Source: Betaproteobacteria bacterium (lineage in GTDB: Bacteria; Pseudomonadota; Gammaproteobacteria; Burkholderiales; WYBJ01). From it: 57,357 nucleotides of DNA. Location: positions 1 through 57,357 of the forward strand of contig WHTS01000030.1 of assembly GCA_009377585.1 (NCBI GenBank). Reading direction: 5' to 3'. The position numbers and the translations under genes were made by a program. Position 1 is the first letter of the stretch. Every line of letters begins with the position of its first letter. Below are positions 15,980 to 24,191 of this stretch, in pieces. The notes under the pieces were generated by a model, which was given only the letters and a program-made list of their open reading frames with translations, had not been told where the DNA came from and searched no databases.

Positions 15980-17656
15980 TCAGCGAAGCCCGTAACGCTG
16001 GCGTGCGGCCGCCGGGCTCACCTTGCCGTTGGCGACATCGCCTGCGACGCCGTGGCGCCGCTCCGGATTGCCGTAGCCTCCGCCACCCGGGGTTTCCACG
16101 ATCACGCGATCGCCCTTGTTGAGCACGGTGAGCGCCTTGGAGGGGATCACTTCCTCGCGTCCGTCGGCGCGACGTATCACCGAATACGCCGAAGCCCCCG
16201 GCAGCCCGCCGTCCAGACCCGGGGCCGCGCTGAAATGCCGCTCGCCGCGATGCGTGAAGGTCACGCCGTCGGCGAGAACTTCGTACTCACGGATGACGCC
16301 TAAGCCCCCGCGATACTGTCCTGCCCCGCCCGAATCCGTGCGCAGCGCAACGCGATGCAGGCGCAGCGGCGCATCCATCTCGAGCGCTTCGGCCGGCAGG
16401 TTCATGCAGTTGCTCGCGTCGGTGTCGACCACGTCGACGCCATCCCGGTCGCGCGCGGCTCCGCTGCCGCCGGCGATGAGCTCACCCACGATGAAGCGCT
16501 CGCCGCTCGCCCGCCGTCCGGCAAATGCCACCACAAGCAAGGTCCCGGCGGACGGGGCGGCCACCCGGTCGGGCAGGACGGAGGCCAACGCGCTCACCAT
16601 GCAGGTCGCGATGCGCTTGATCGTGGACGTGCGTGCGTTGACCGGGGCCGGCTCCTCGGGATTGACGAGCGAGCCCTTCGGCAGCTTCAAGCTGACCGGC
16701 CGGAAGCAACCGCCGTTGGTGGGGATGCTCGCATCGGTCAGCACGCGCACTGCGAAATAGGCTGCGGCCTGCGAGCCCGAGGGTACGCAATTGAGCGGGC
16801 CGTCGAGCTGCGGATCGGTCCCCGCGAGGTCGAACTCGATGGCGCCGTCGCGCACGGTCACCGCAACCTCGATGCGCACGGGCGTTTCGAGGTGGATGCC
16901 GTCGTTGTCGAGGTGATCCACGTAACGATAGGAGCCTGCGGGAATCGTGCCGAGCGCCTGGCGCGTCATCGTTTCGGAGCGGTCCAGAAGCTCCTCGAAC
17001 ACCGCCATGAGGAACTCGGCACCGTACTGGTCGGCGAGCTCCTGCAGCCGGCGCGCACCCACGGTGCATGCCGCGAGCTGCGCGTTGAGATCACCCATGA
17101 GCGTATCGGGCAAGCGGCTGTTCTGGCGCAGGATGGCGACCAGCGTTTCGTTGTACTCGCCAGCGATGCGGAACTTCAGCGCCGGAATCCGCAATCCTTC
17201 CTGGTAGATCTCGGTGGCTGCGGGCGGGAGCGACCCCGGCGAAAAGCCGCCGATGTCGCCGTGGTGCGTCATCGTGGCGCTCAATGCGATCACGCGCCCG
17301 CGATGGAACACCGGCGTCATGATCGCAATGTCGGGCAAATGCGTGCCGCCGCAGTATGGATCGTTCAGGATGTAGGCGTCCCCCTCGCGCATAGTGGGTA
17401 TCGGATATTTCTCCACCATCGTCCTGAGCGCCGGGATCAGCGTGGCGAGGTGGACCGGAATCGCGCACGCCTGGGCGAGGGTCTCGCCGTTGACCGTGAA
17501 GAGGCTCGCGGAGGTGTCGAGCCCCTCCTTCACGATCGGCGAAAACGAGCTCTTGAGCAGCGTCAGCTCCATCTCGTTGGCGATGCCTTCGAGCTTGTTG
17601 CGGATCACCTCGGTCGTGATCGGATCGACGACTTCGGCGCGAGTGAATGTGTTCAT
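15980..17656 (-). CDS. hyuB: Hydantoinase B/oxoprolinase family protein
   Basis: A 558-residue HyuB-type subunit, the family containing N-methylhydantoinase, 5-oxoprolinase and acetone carboxylase subunits. It opens with DPITTEVIRNKLEGIANEME and has GDAYILNDPYCGGTHLPDI, then ATMTHHGDIGGFSPGS, which hold conserved metal-binding His and Asp residues. Family hallmarks near the end are RGGLGVIREYEVL and VIVETPGGGGYGNP. ATP-dependent ring opening needs the HyuA partner, encoded immediately upstream in transcription order with a 10-nt gap. The exact substrate is unknown. Confidence 0.92.
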   Translation of the reverse strand: MNTFTRAEVVDPITTEVIRNKLEGIANEMELTLLKSSFSPIVKEGLDTSASLFTVNGETLAQACAIPVHLATLIPALRTMVEKYPIPTMREGDAYILNDPYCGGTHLPDIAIMTPVFHRGRVIALSATMTHHGDIGGFSPGSLPPAATEIYQEGLRIPALKFRIAGEYNETLVAILRQNSRLPDTLMGDLNAQLAACTVGARRLQELADQYGAEFLMAVFEELLDRSETMTRQALGTIPAGSYRYVDHLDNDGIHLETPVRIEVAVTVRDGAIEFDLAGTDPQLDGPLNCVPSGSQAAAYFAVRVLTDASIPTNGGCFRPVSLKLPKGSLVNPEEPAPVNARTSTIKRIATCMVSALASVLPDRVAAPSAGTLLVVAFAGRRASGERFIVGELIAGGSGAARDRDGVDVVDTDASNCMNLPAEALEMDAPLRLHRVALRTDSGGAGQYRGGLGVIREYEVLADGVTFTHRGERHFSAAPGLDGGLPGASAYSVIRRADGREEVIPSKALTVLNKGDRVIVETPGGGGYGNPERRHGVAGDVANGKVSPAAARQRYGLR

Positions 17657-17666
17657 CGTCCTGCTC

Positions 17667-19724
17667 TCATGGCGCCGCGGTGAGAATCAAGCTTCCGCGG
17701 CTGTCGATCTCGGCCTGCCAGCCGCAATCGAGAACGGTGGTCGTATCCGACTGCTCGAGGATCGCGGGGCCCTCGAAGCGCGTACCTGGCGCGATCCGGC
17801 TTCGCTCGTACACGCGCGCCTGCACGAACTTGCCCGATTGGGCCGTGAGAATCGCGCGCGTGCCCTTGCACGCATCGCCCGCGGCAGGCGCGTAGTCGAC
17901 CGCTGCATCGGGGCCGCCAACCTGCGCCTGATGCACCGCGCGCAGGTTCACGAACTGGATCGGCCCGGGCGCGCTGTGGCCATAGATGCGGTCGTGCACT
18001 TCGTAGAAATCACGGGTGAGACGCTCGAGCGCGTCGTCGCTGCGAACCGCCACCGCGACTTCCAGATGGTAGGACTGGCCGATGTAACAAACGTCGGCGA
18101 GATAGTGGCGCTCGATGCGGCTGCGCGCCACCCGCTCGCTCATCATGAGCGCATCACAGCGCGCGTCGAGCTCCGCGAAAACTTGCGCAAGCTGCTGCCG
18201 CGTCACTCGCGCGACCGGCGTGTTGAAGGCAACCGCCGCCTGATGCTCGACCGGCGCGGCCAGAAGCCCCGCCGCCGACAGCACGCCCGGATGCAGCGGC
18301 ACGATCACCCGCCGCATGCCGAGCTCGCGCGCCAGTGCGCTCGCATGTACCGGCCCGCCGCCGCCGAGTGGCACCAGGCTGAAACGCCTCGGGTCGATGC
18401 CGCGCTTCACCGAGACGAAGCGGATGCCCTCGGCCATCGTGGCGTTGATTACCCGGTGGATGCCGAGCGCAGCCTGCTCGACGCTCATGCCGAGCGGCCT
18501 GGCGACCCGGCTCTCGATCGCTTTTCGGGCGAGATCCGGCTCGAGCCGCATCGTGCCGCCGACGAAGTACGCCGGATCGATGTAGCCGAGAACGATGGAG
18601 GCATCGGTAACCGTAGCCTCGGTGCCACCGCGGCCATAGCATGCGGGCCCCGGTTCCGAACCGGCCGAGTGCGGACCGACGCGCAGCGATTTCGCGCCGT
18701 CCAGCCAGGCGATGCTGCCGCCACCGGCGCCGATCGCGTTCACGTCGACCATCGGCACGCGCACGGCGTAACCGTCGAGCATTCCTTCGGCGGCGATCAG
18801 CGGCTTGCCGCGATGGATGAGCGCGATGTCCGCGCTGGTGCCGCCGATGTCAATCGTGATGACGTCATTCGCCCCGGCCGCTTCGCCCGCGACGCGTCCG
18901 CCGATCACCCCGGCCGCCGGTCCGGAGAGAAACAGGCGCACGGGGCTACGCCTGGCCACGCGCGACGAAGCGACACCGCCGCGCGACTGCATGATCTGCA
19001 ACGGTGCGCCGACACTGCGGGTCTCGAGGTCCCGCTCCATGGCCTGCAGATAGCGCTCGATCACGGGCTTGAGATACGCATCGAAGGCAGTGATGCAGGT
19101 GCGCTCGTATTCCCGGAACGCCGGATCGACCTCGCAGGAGAGCGAGAGCATGAGCTGCGGATGGGCTTCGCGCACGATCTCGGCCGCACGCCGCTCGTGT
19201 GCCGGATTGAGAAAGGAGAACAGGAACGCGATCGCGATCGCCTCCACGCCTTCGGCGGCCAGCGCATCGGCCGCGCGCAGCACAGCCGCCTCGTCGAGCG
19301 CGACGATCACCTCGCCCGTGGCCGCGACACGCTCGGAGACTTCCCTGCGCAGCGCGCCCGGCGCCAGGAACACCGGCGTCTCCGGCGTGAGCATCACGCT
19401 GTAGACGTGGTGGCGACTCTGGCGGCCGATTTCGAGCACATCCCTGAAGCCGAGGGTGGTGATGAGACCGATCTTCGCGCCCTTGCGCTCGAGCACGGCG
19501 TTGGTTGCTACCGTCGTGCCGTGGACAAAGCGGGCGATCGCTTGCGGCGCGATTCCCCACTCGCGCGTCATATGCGCCACCGCGTGCAAGACTCCGGCGC
19601 TCGGATCGGCGCGCGTGGTCGGAATCTTGGCGAGTCGCAGTTCCCCCCGCGTGCTCCTGCAAACCACATCGGTGAATGTGCCCCCGATGTCGACGCCGAT
19701 CTCGTACGCCTGCTCTACCGCCAT
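17667..19724 (-). CDS. hyuA: Hydantoinase/oxoprolinase family protein, HyuA type
   Basis: A 685-residue ATP-binding subunit. The N-terminus EIGVDIGGTFTDVV is the phosphate-binding loop of the ASKHA-like HyuA family. The second half has ITIDIGGTSADIALI and GPACYGRGGTEATVTDA. Together with HyuB it should hydrolyse a cyclic amide or imide, or carboxylate a ketone, at the cost of ATP. The genes lie in one operon (hyuA, hyuB, amidase), suggesting ring opening followed by amide hydrolysis. The start is ATG 19722-19724. Confidence 0.93.
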   Translation of the reverse strand: MAVEQAYEIGVDIGGTFTDVVCRSTRGELRLAKIPTTRADPSAGVLHAVAHMTREWGIAPQAIARFVHGTTVATNAVLERKGAKIGLITTLGFRDVLEIGRQSRHHVYSVMLTPETPVFLAPGALRREVSERVAATGEVIVALDEAAVLRAADALAAEGVEAIAIAFLFSFLNPAHERRAAEIVREAHPQLMLSLSCEVDPAFREYERTCITAFDAYLKPVIERYLQAMERDLETRSVGAPLQIMQSRGGVASSRVARRSPVRLFLSGPAAGVIGGRVAGEAAGANDVITIDIGGTSADIALIHRGKPLIAAEGMLDGYAVRVPMVDVNAIGAGGGSIAWLDGAKSLRVGPHSAGSEPGPACYGRGGTEATVTDASIVLGYIDPAYFVGGTMRLEPDLARKAIESRVARPLGMSVEQAALGIHRVINATMAEGIRFVSVKRGIDPRRFSLVPLGGGGPVHASALARELGMRRVIVPLHPGVLSAAGLLAAPVEHQAAVAFNTPVARVTRQQLAQVFAELDARCDALMMSERVARSRIERHYLADVCYIGQSYHLEVAVAVRSDDALERLTRDFYEVHDRIYGHSAPGPIQFVNLRAVHQAQVGGPDAAVDYAPAAGDACKGTRAILTAQSGKFVQARVYERSRIAPGTRFEGPAILEQSDTTTVLDCGWQAEIDSRGSLILTAAP

Positions 19725-19765
19725 GCGCTACCGCCAGTGTGGTAAATCGCAAATCCGTTGTAATT

Positions 19766-19836
19766 CGTCATTCCCGCGCAAGCGGGAATCCAGAACGAGA
19801 CTCCGCCTGGACCCCCGCGTTCGCGGGGGTGACGAA
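19766..19836 (+). repeat. Dispersed double-hairpin repeat (ATTCCCGC...GCGGGAAT type)
   Basis: GTCATTCCCGCGCAAGCGGGAAT forms a first hairpin and CCCCCGCGTTCGCGGGGG a second, separated by about 25 nt. This is the widespread proteobacterial intergenic pattern CGTCATTCCCGC...GCGGGAATCCAG...GCGGGGGTGACG. It lies between hyuA (start 19724, minus) and the amidohydrolase end at 19925. Confidence 0.8.
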
Positions 19837-19924
19837 CTTCTGACTCAGGACACCATGTGTTTTCCGATGTTGCGTGAAATCCGCGGCGCATCTCACGCCA
19901 CCCCTCGTCCAAGGCGCCAACGAT

Positions 19925-21373
19925 CTACTCTGCCCGCGACGCGCCCCAGAAACGGTCCGAGTTGCGGGTGTGCGCCGCCAAGTCGGCGCGCTCGACAAAG
20001 CGCTGGTACACGGCTTGGGCATGCTCCAGCACTTCGGTCTCGTCGATGGTCAACAGCTTTCGGTCTTGCATCACCAGCCGGCCGGACACCGTCACATCGG
20101 CAACGTCGGCGCCCGTGGCGTTGTAGACGAGCCGGTAGACCAGCATGTCCAAGGGATACAGGTGCGGCTGAAACAGATCGATGGTGATCAAGTCGGCCTT
20201 TTTTCCGACTTCCACCGATCCCAATTCCTGGTCCAGGCCGAGCGCCTTGCAGCCGTCGATGGTTGCCATCTCCAGCACCTTGCCCGGCGGCAGAATGTCG
20301 GCGTCCTTGAAATGGATGCGTTGCTGATCGATGGCCGCCTTCATGTCCAGGAACAGGTCGCAGTTGTGGGTGGCCGGCGCATCCGAGCCGAGCGCCACGG
20401 TGACGCCCGCGTCGATCAGCTCGGGCACGGGACAGCGACCCGGGTAGGTATAGATGCGCCCGGCGCGCGGATGGTGCGCCCCATGCGTGCCGGTATCGCG
20501 CATGATGCCGATCGCCCGCTCGGAAATGCCGGTGCAGTGCGACAGGACCGTATCGGGTCCCAGCAGGCCGAGCTTCTCGTCATGGGCGTATTCGATGGCG
20601 TTGCCGTACATGTGAGTCCAGAAGATCACGCCATGCTTCTTCTTCAAGTGCAAAACGGCCTCGGCCTGCTTGCGCACCCACTGCTCACGCTCCGGAGACC
20701 ACACCGGATCGTGCTCGTTGCGATTGCCGATGCGCGATAAGGCGACGCCGTAGTCGACGATGCTTGCGCTGTCCTGCGCGCGTTGCGACAACAGCCGCTC
20801 GCAGTTGTCCATGACTTCGTCGAAACCCACCATGCGCTCGGTCTTCACGCCGTTGCGCCAATAGGTGAAGCGGCGCGGCCAGGGCGGGCGCGCCGGACCT
20901 ATGCCGATGCGGGTGCGAAGGCCAATGCGCTGGAGCTCGCGCGCGGCGATCTGCGTGAACGCCACGTCATCGGTGCGCGTGCCGTTACCGCCCATCATCG
21001 AGAACATGCAGGTGGTGCCCATCTTGAGGCGTTCGAGCGCGTTCAGTTGCGCATCGGCCTGCCACCACGCCTCGTCGGTGAAATCCGGCAGCAGGTTCTC
21101 CAGCATCGTGCGGCGCACGCCGCCGCTCAAGTTTTGCCCGGTGGATTTCAGCAAGCTGCCGCCCAGGTATCCGTGCAGATCCACCATGCCCGGCATGACG
21201 GCCTTGCGACGGCAATCGATCACCTGGGCCGTGCGGTACCGATCCCGCAAGGTCGCGGCCGGGCCCACCTCGACGATGCGCTCGTCGCGAATCGCCACGG
21301 AAGTGTGTTCGAGTATGGCGCGGCTGCGATCCATGGCGATGACGGTCGCGTCGTGAAGCAGCAGCTCCTGCAT
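19925..21373 (-). CDS. Amidohydrolase (Atz/Trz chlorohydrolase-like), altered metal motif
   Basis: A 482-residue TIM-barrel amidohydrolase with the usual N-terminal composite domain (LLLHDATVIAMDR). The first metal motif, normally HxH after PGMVD, reads MPGMVDLHGYLGG, so the second His is Tyr. Further ligands look intact: WTHMYGN, LSHCTGIS and LGSDAPATHNCD. The family deaminates or hydrolyses cyclic and aromatic nitrogen compounds. GGAG sits about 8 nt before ATG 21371-21373; a GTG three codons earlier is possible. Its position beyond the hyuA/hyuB genes suggests nitrogen-ring catabolism, although a dispersed repeat separates them. Confidence 0.85.
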   Translation of the reverse strand: MQELLLHDATVIAMDRSRAILEHTSVAIRDERIVEVGPAATLRDRYRTAQVIDCRRKAVMPGMVDLHGYLGGSLLKSTGQNLSGGVRRTMLENLLPDFTDEAWWQADAQLNALERLKMGTTCMFSMMGGNGTRTDDVAFTQIAARELQRIGLRTRIGIGPARPPWPRRFTYWRNGVKTERMVGFDEVMDNCERLLSQRAQDSASIVDYGVALSRIGNRNEHDPVWSPEREQWVRKQAEAVLHLKKKHGVIFWTHMYGNAIEYAHDEKLGLLGPDTVLSHCTGISERAIGIMRDTGTHGAHHPRAGRIYTYPGRCPVPELIDAGVTVALGSDAPATHNCDLFLDMKAAIDQQRIHFKDADILPPGKVLEMATIDGCKALGLDQELGSVEVGKKADLITIDLFQPHLYPLDMLVYRLVYNATGADVADVTVSGRLVMQDRKLLTIDETEVLEHAQAVYQRFVERADLAAHTRNSDRFWGASRAE

Positions 21374-21493
21374 GTGAAGCACTCCGCCGATTGCGCTTCT
21401 GGCATTATTGCACGGCGATCGATTGGGCCTTACCGGCGGAGCGACCTAAGAGAGCCTGCCCCAACTGCGCAACGTTGCTTCGAGCATGGATTC

Positions 21494-21787
21494 TCAATCG
21501 CGGTAGCCCGCGTCGCGCTGATGTCGAATGCGCAGGATGCGAACGAGGTGTCGGCGCTCGTCATGACGATACAGGGCAAGATTACCCGTTCGGCCGGTCG
21601 AAATGACCAGCTCGCGAAGCCCGGGCTCCACGCGACGACCCATTCGCGGATGATCGGCAAGAATGGCGAGTGCATCCAGAATGGGCGCCTGAACCGCCGC
21701 CGCCGATTCGGCAGCAATCTCCAGAAGAAACGCGTTGATGCGATCGAGGTCGTCCAATGCAGCAGCGGAAAGAACTATTTCCGCCAC
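21494..21787 (-). CDS. RelE/ParE-superfamily toxin
   Basis: A 97-residue basic protein with the family layout: helices with ALDDLDRINAFL at the start, HPRMGRRVEPGLRELVIS in the middle and a strand run GNLALYRHDERRHLVRILRI followed by RHQRD at the end. RelE relatives cut mRNA on the ribosome while ParE relatives poison gyrase; the sequence does not decide. GTG at 21785-21787 is the start, overlapping the antitoxin end by 13 nt, so translation is probably coupled. Confidence 0.87.
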   Translation of the reverse strand: MAEIVLSAAALDDLDRINAFLLEIAAESAAAVQAPILDALAILADHPRMGRRVEPGLRELVISTGRTGNLALYRHDERRHLVRILRIRHQRDAGYRD

Positions 21788-22065
21788 GACACTTTTCTGG
21801 GTCTCGCTGCAGGTTTGCCGATGATCCTCGCCTCCAGGTATGCCCTCGCCTTGTCGAAGGGATAACCTTGGCCGGTTCGCTCCATTTCTTCGTCAGCCGC
21901 AAGCGCATCGGCCACGAACCGCCGGTGCTTCTCCGCTTCCTCGACATGCAGCTGCAGAGCCTGCAGCATGAAAGCGTGCGTTGACTGGCCGGAGACCCGG
22001 GCCAGTTCGTCGATTCGCTTCTTCAGATCCGGCGGCAGCTTCAAGCTGGTGGCAACGGTGCTCAT
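21775..22065 (-). CDS. Ribbon-helix-helix antitoxin (CopG/ParD-like)
   Basis: A 96-residue protein opening with STVATSLKLPPDLKKRIDEL and ARVSGQSTHAFMLQAL, a ribbon-helix-helix DNA-binding motif. The remainder (EEAEKHRRFVADALAADEEM) is the charged toxin-binding tail. The dimer should neutralise the adjacent RelE/ParE toxin and repress its own operon. ATG 22063-22065 is favoured over one 21 nt upstream because CCGGAGT is correctly spaced. Antitoxin precedes toxin, as usual. Confidence 0.87.
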   Translation of the reverse strand: MSTVATSLKLPPDLKKRIDELARVSGQSTHAFMLQALQLHVEEAEKHRRFVADALAADEEMERTGQGYPFDKARAYLEARIIGKPAARPRKVSWRK

Positions 22066-22249
22066 GCGTTCGACTCCGGTAGTCATCCGATACTACCGAA
22101 CGCAGCCTTCGGCAACAACCATCGCCGCTGGGCCCTCACCTGCAGCGCAATCCCCTCGCCGGCAACGCAACTCCCTTTGCCGGCGCCAAGCCCGCACGCC
22201 ATTTGCGCCTTAGAATCGATGCTTCGACATCGACTCGCGGAACATCGTC

Positions 22250-22747
22250 ATGCGCTTTCGATATGCAGGGTTGGCGCCGTGCCTTCGCACATTCATTGCA
22301 CTCGGCACAATCGCATTGGTCGCGGCCTGCGCCAGCACGCCCCAGGCAACCCCGGAGCGCACGGCCGAAGCCAGACGTTTCGAGCCAGTCACGCGCGAGG
22401 CCGTCATCTATATCTATCGCTCCGGAGTTGCGTTGAGCGGTCCGGAGACCACGCTCTGGGTCGACAACCGCCTGGTCGGCGCCTCGCTGCCGGGAACGTT
22501 CTTCCGCGTGATCGCGCTGCCCGGCCGCAACGTGATCGACACGAGCCCGCCGGATACGGGGCGCATCGAGATCACCACCCAGGGCAACGACGTGACCTAC
22601 GTCGAAATGATCACCGAGGGCGGTCGCAACAACCCGCCGAACACGCGCTTTCGCCTCATGCAGCCGGACGACGCGAAGGCGGCGATCGCCTACTGCTGCT
22701 GGATGCTCGAGACATGGCGCTACAACCAGCCGCGGCTGTTGTGGTGA
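22250..22747 (+). CDS. DUF2846-like lipoprotein
   Basis: A 165-residue predicted lipoprotein. The N-terminus ends in the lipobox LVAACAS, with Cys near residue 27 as the lipidation site. The mature part begins with VIYIYRSG and then LWVDNRLVGASLPGTFFRV, resembling the DUF2846 beta-rich fold. Function is unknown for the family; an outer-membrane or periplasmic location is expected. It is convergent with the LVIVD gene, leaving 16 nt between stops. Confidence 0.75.
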   Translation: MRFRYAGLAPCLRTFIALGTIALVAACASTPQATPERTAEARRFEPVTREAVIYIYRSGVALSGPETTLWVDNRLVGASLPGTFFRVIALPGRNVIDTSPPDTGRIEITTQGNDVTYVEMITEGGRNNPPNTRFRLMQPDDAKAAIAYCCWMLETWRYNQPRLLW

Positions 22748-22763
22748 CGTTCCAAGCGGCCCC

Positions 22764-24032
22764 TCAGCCGAGATATTCGACGACGTGCAGGCCGGTCCCC
22801 GCGCGATCGCTGATGTAGGCGAGCCCGCGGTAATCGAGATCCACGTCGTTGGTCTGAATCACCGTCTTGAGCCGTGGTATGGTGGTCGAGGTCGTCTTCG
22901 GAATGTAGTAGCCGACTTCCTTCATGGCGAAGGGGTCCGAGATGTCCAGTACCCGCAACCCCCCGGCGAAGTACGCGACGTACAGCAGATTGCGGTTGTC
23001 CTGTGGCCGGTAGAGCTTGTTGTCCTGAGTCTCGTTGAACTGGTGCGGGCCAAAGCGTCCGCCTTGCGTGAGGAAGTCTGCATCGGGCACCCGAAAGATA
23101 TCGACCATCATCGGGTTGTCCCGTGCCGTCACGTCGAGCATGAAAACCATGCACCGCACCTCCAGCCCTTGATATTGCGCATCGCTCGCTTCGTTGGCGA
23201 CGATGATGTAATCGCGCACGTCACCGAAGTCGGGCGTGAAGTTGGGCGTTTTCACGCCGAAGAACGGCATCGAAGTATGCGGTCCCTTGAACTGCGGCTC
23301 GATCGTGTAATCGAAAACGAGCTCGGGCTTGGTGATGTTCTGGATGTCGAGCACCGCGACGTTACCGCCGCGCGCGTAGGACAGATACACGCGCTTGTTC
23401 GGCATGTCGACCACGGGATGGTGCAGGTTGGGGCCCTTGTCCTTGTCGAACGGCTCGGAAAGGCGCTGGCCCGGCAGCCAATGATTGGCCACGTACCTGG
23501 GCTTGCCCGGCGCCGAGAAATCCCAGATGACCAGGTGCCCGCCGGGACGGAAGCCCGGCTCGTTGGCGCAGCCGAAGTAGAGTCCCGTTTCGGCGTCCCA
23601 CCAGCCTTTGTGCGCGATGTTCATCGGTCCGGCCGGGGTCTCTTTCACGTCGGCGACCATTTCGGGCTTCGCGCGATCGGTGATGTCGAAGACCTGGAAA
23701 CTGCAGGCGCTCGCCGTCTCGTGGTTGCGTGCGAGATAGCGCCTGCCGTCGCGCGGGCTATCGATCACCTGTACCGAGCGGCAATTCGCCTCTGCCGCGC
23801 CCGGAATGTGTGCCAGGAGCTCGGGTCGGGCCGGGTTCGAGACGTTGAGGATCGACGTCCCGTTGGGTTCGTCCTTGCCGGTAAGCGGATTACGCGAGGA
23901 GCCCGGCAAATGACCGACGTAACACCAATCGCCCTGCAACGTCACCTGCAGGGATTCGCGCCCCTGCAAGTCGTGATAGCCAATCAGTCGGGTGTTATGG
24001 GCATTAGCGGTGAGCGAGTCGAGATTCGGCAC
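22764..24032 (-). CDS. LVIVD-repeat (beta-propeller-like) protein
   Basis: A 422-residue protein with repeated blades that contain LVIVD-like strings such as SILNVSNPARPELLAHI, CSFQVFDITDRAKPEMVADV, VAVLDIQNITKPELVFDY and LRVLDISDPFAMKEVGYY. No signal peptide is evident, and the catalytic role of this family is unknown. GTG at 24030-24032 is the start, preceded by AGGGAG. It is not obviously in an operon. Confidence 0.85.
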   Translation of the reverse strand: MPNLDSLTANAHNTRLIGYHDLQGRESLQVTLQGDWCYVGHLPGSSRNPLTGKDEPNGTSILNVSNPARPELLAHIPGAAEANCRSVQVIDSPRDGRRYLARNHETASACSFQVFDITDRAKPEMVADVKETPAGPMNIAHKGWWDAETGLYFGCANEPGFRPGGHLVIWDFSAPGKPRYVANHWLPGQRLSEPFDKDKGPNLHHPVVDMPNKRVYLSYARGGNVAVLDIQNITKPELVFDYTIEPQFKGPHTSMPFFGVKTPNFTPDFGDVRDYIIVANEASDAQYQGLEVRCMVFMLDVTARDNPMMVDIFRVPDADFLTQGGRFGPHQFNETQDNKLYRPQDNRNLLYVAYFAGGLRVLDISDPFAMKEVGYYIPKTTSTTIPRLKTVIQTNDVDLDYRGLAYISDRAGTGLHVVEYLG

Positions 24033-24107
24033 GGCTGGTCTCCCTTGTCGGCGGTCGATGCGGACATGCTAATACATTGTGAGCGTGGCGGGCAGGTCGC
24101 GCGTGGA

Positions 24108-24171
24108 GTCAGGTCTTGCTTCTTGCATTTCCTGCGAAACAAGCGCGTTCGCGCAACAAGCAAGACCTGAC
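24108..24171. repeat. 64-bp palindromic repeat with 14-bp perfect arms
   Basis: GTCAGGTCTTGCTT (24108-24121) is the exact reverse complement of AAGCAAGACCTGAC (24158-24171). A small inner palindrome GCGCGTTCGCGC lies between them. One arm recurs at 15957-15975. It resembles REP-type elements; no transposase for it is present here. Confidence 0.7.
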
Positions 24172-24191
24172 CCGATCCGTGCCCCCGGCCG

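Noticed and set aside
17394-19745. A 783-codon plus-strand frame antisense to hyuA
   Set aside because: It is antisense to a gene with strong HyuA motifs and is of biased composition.
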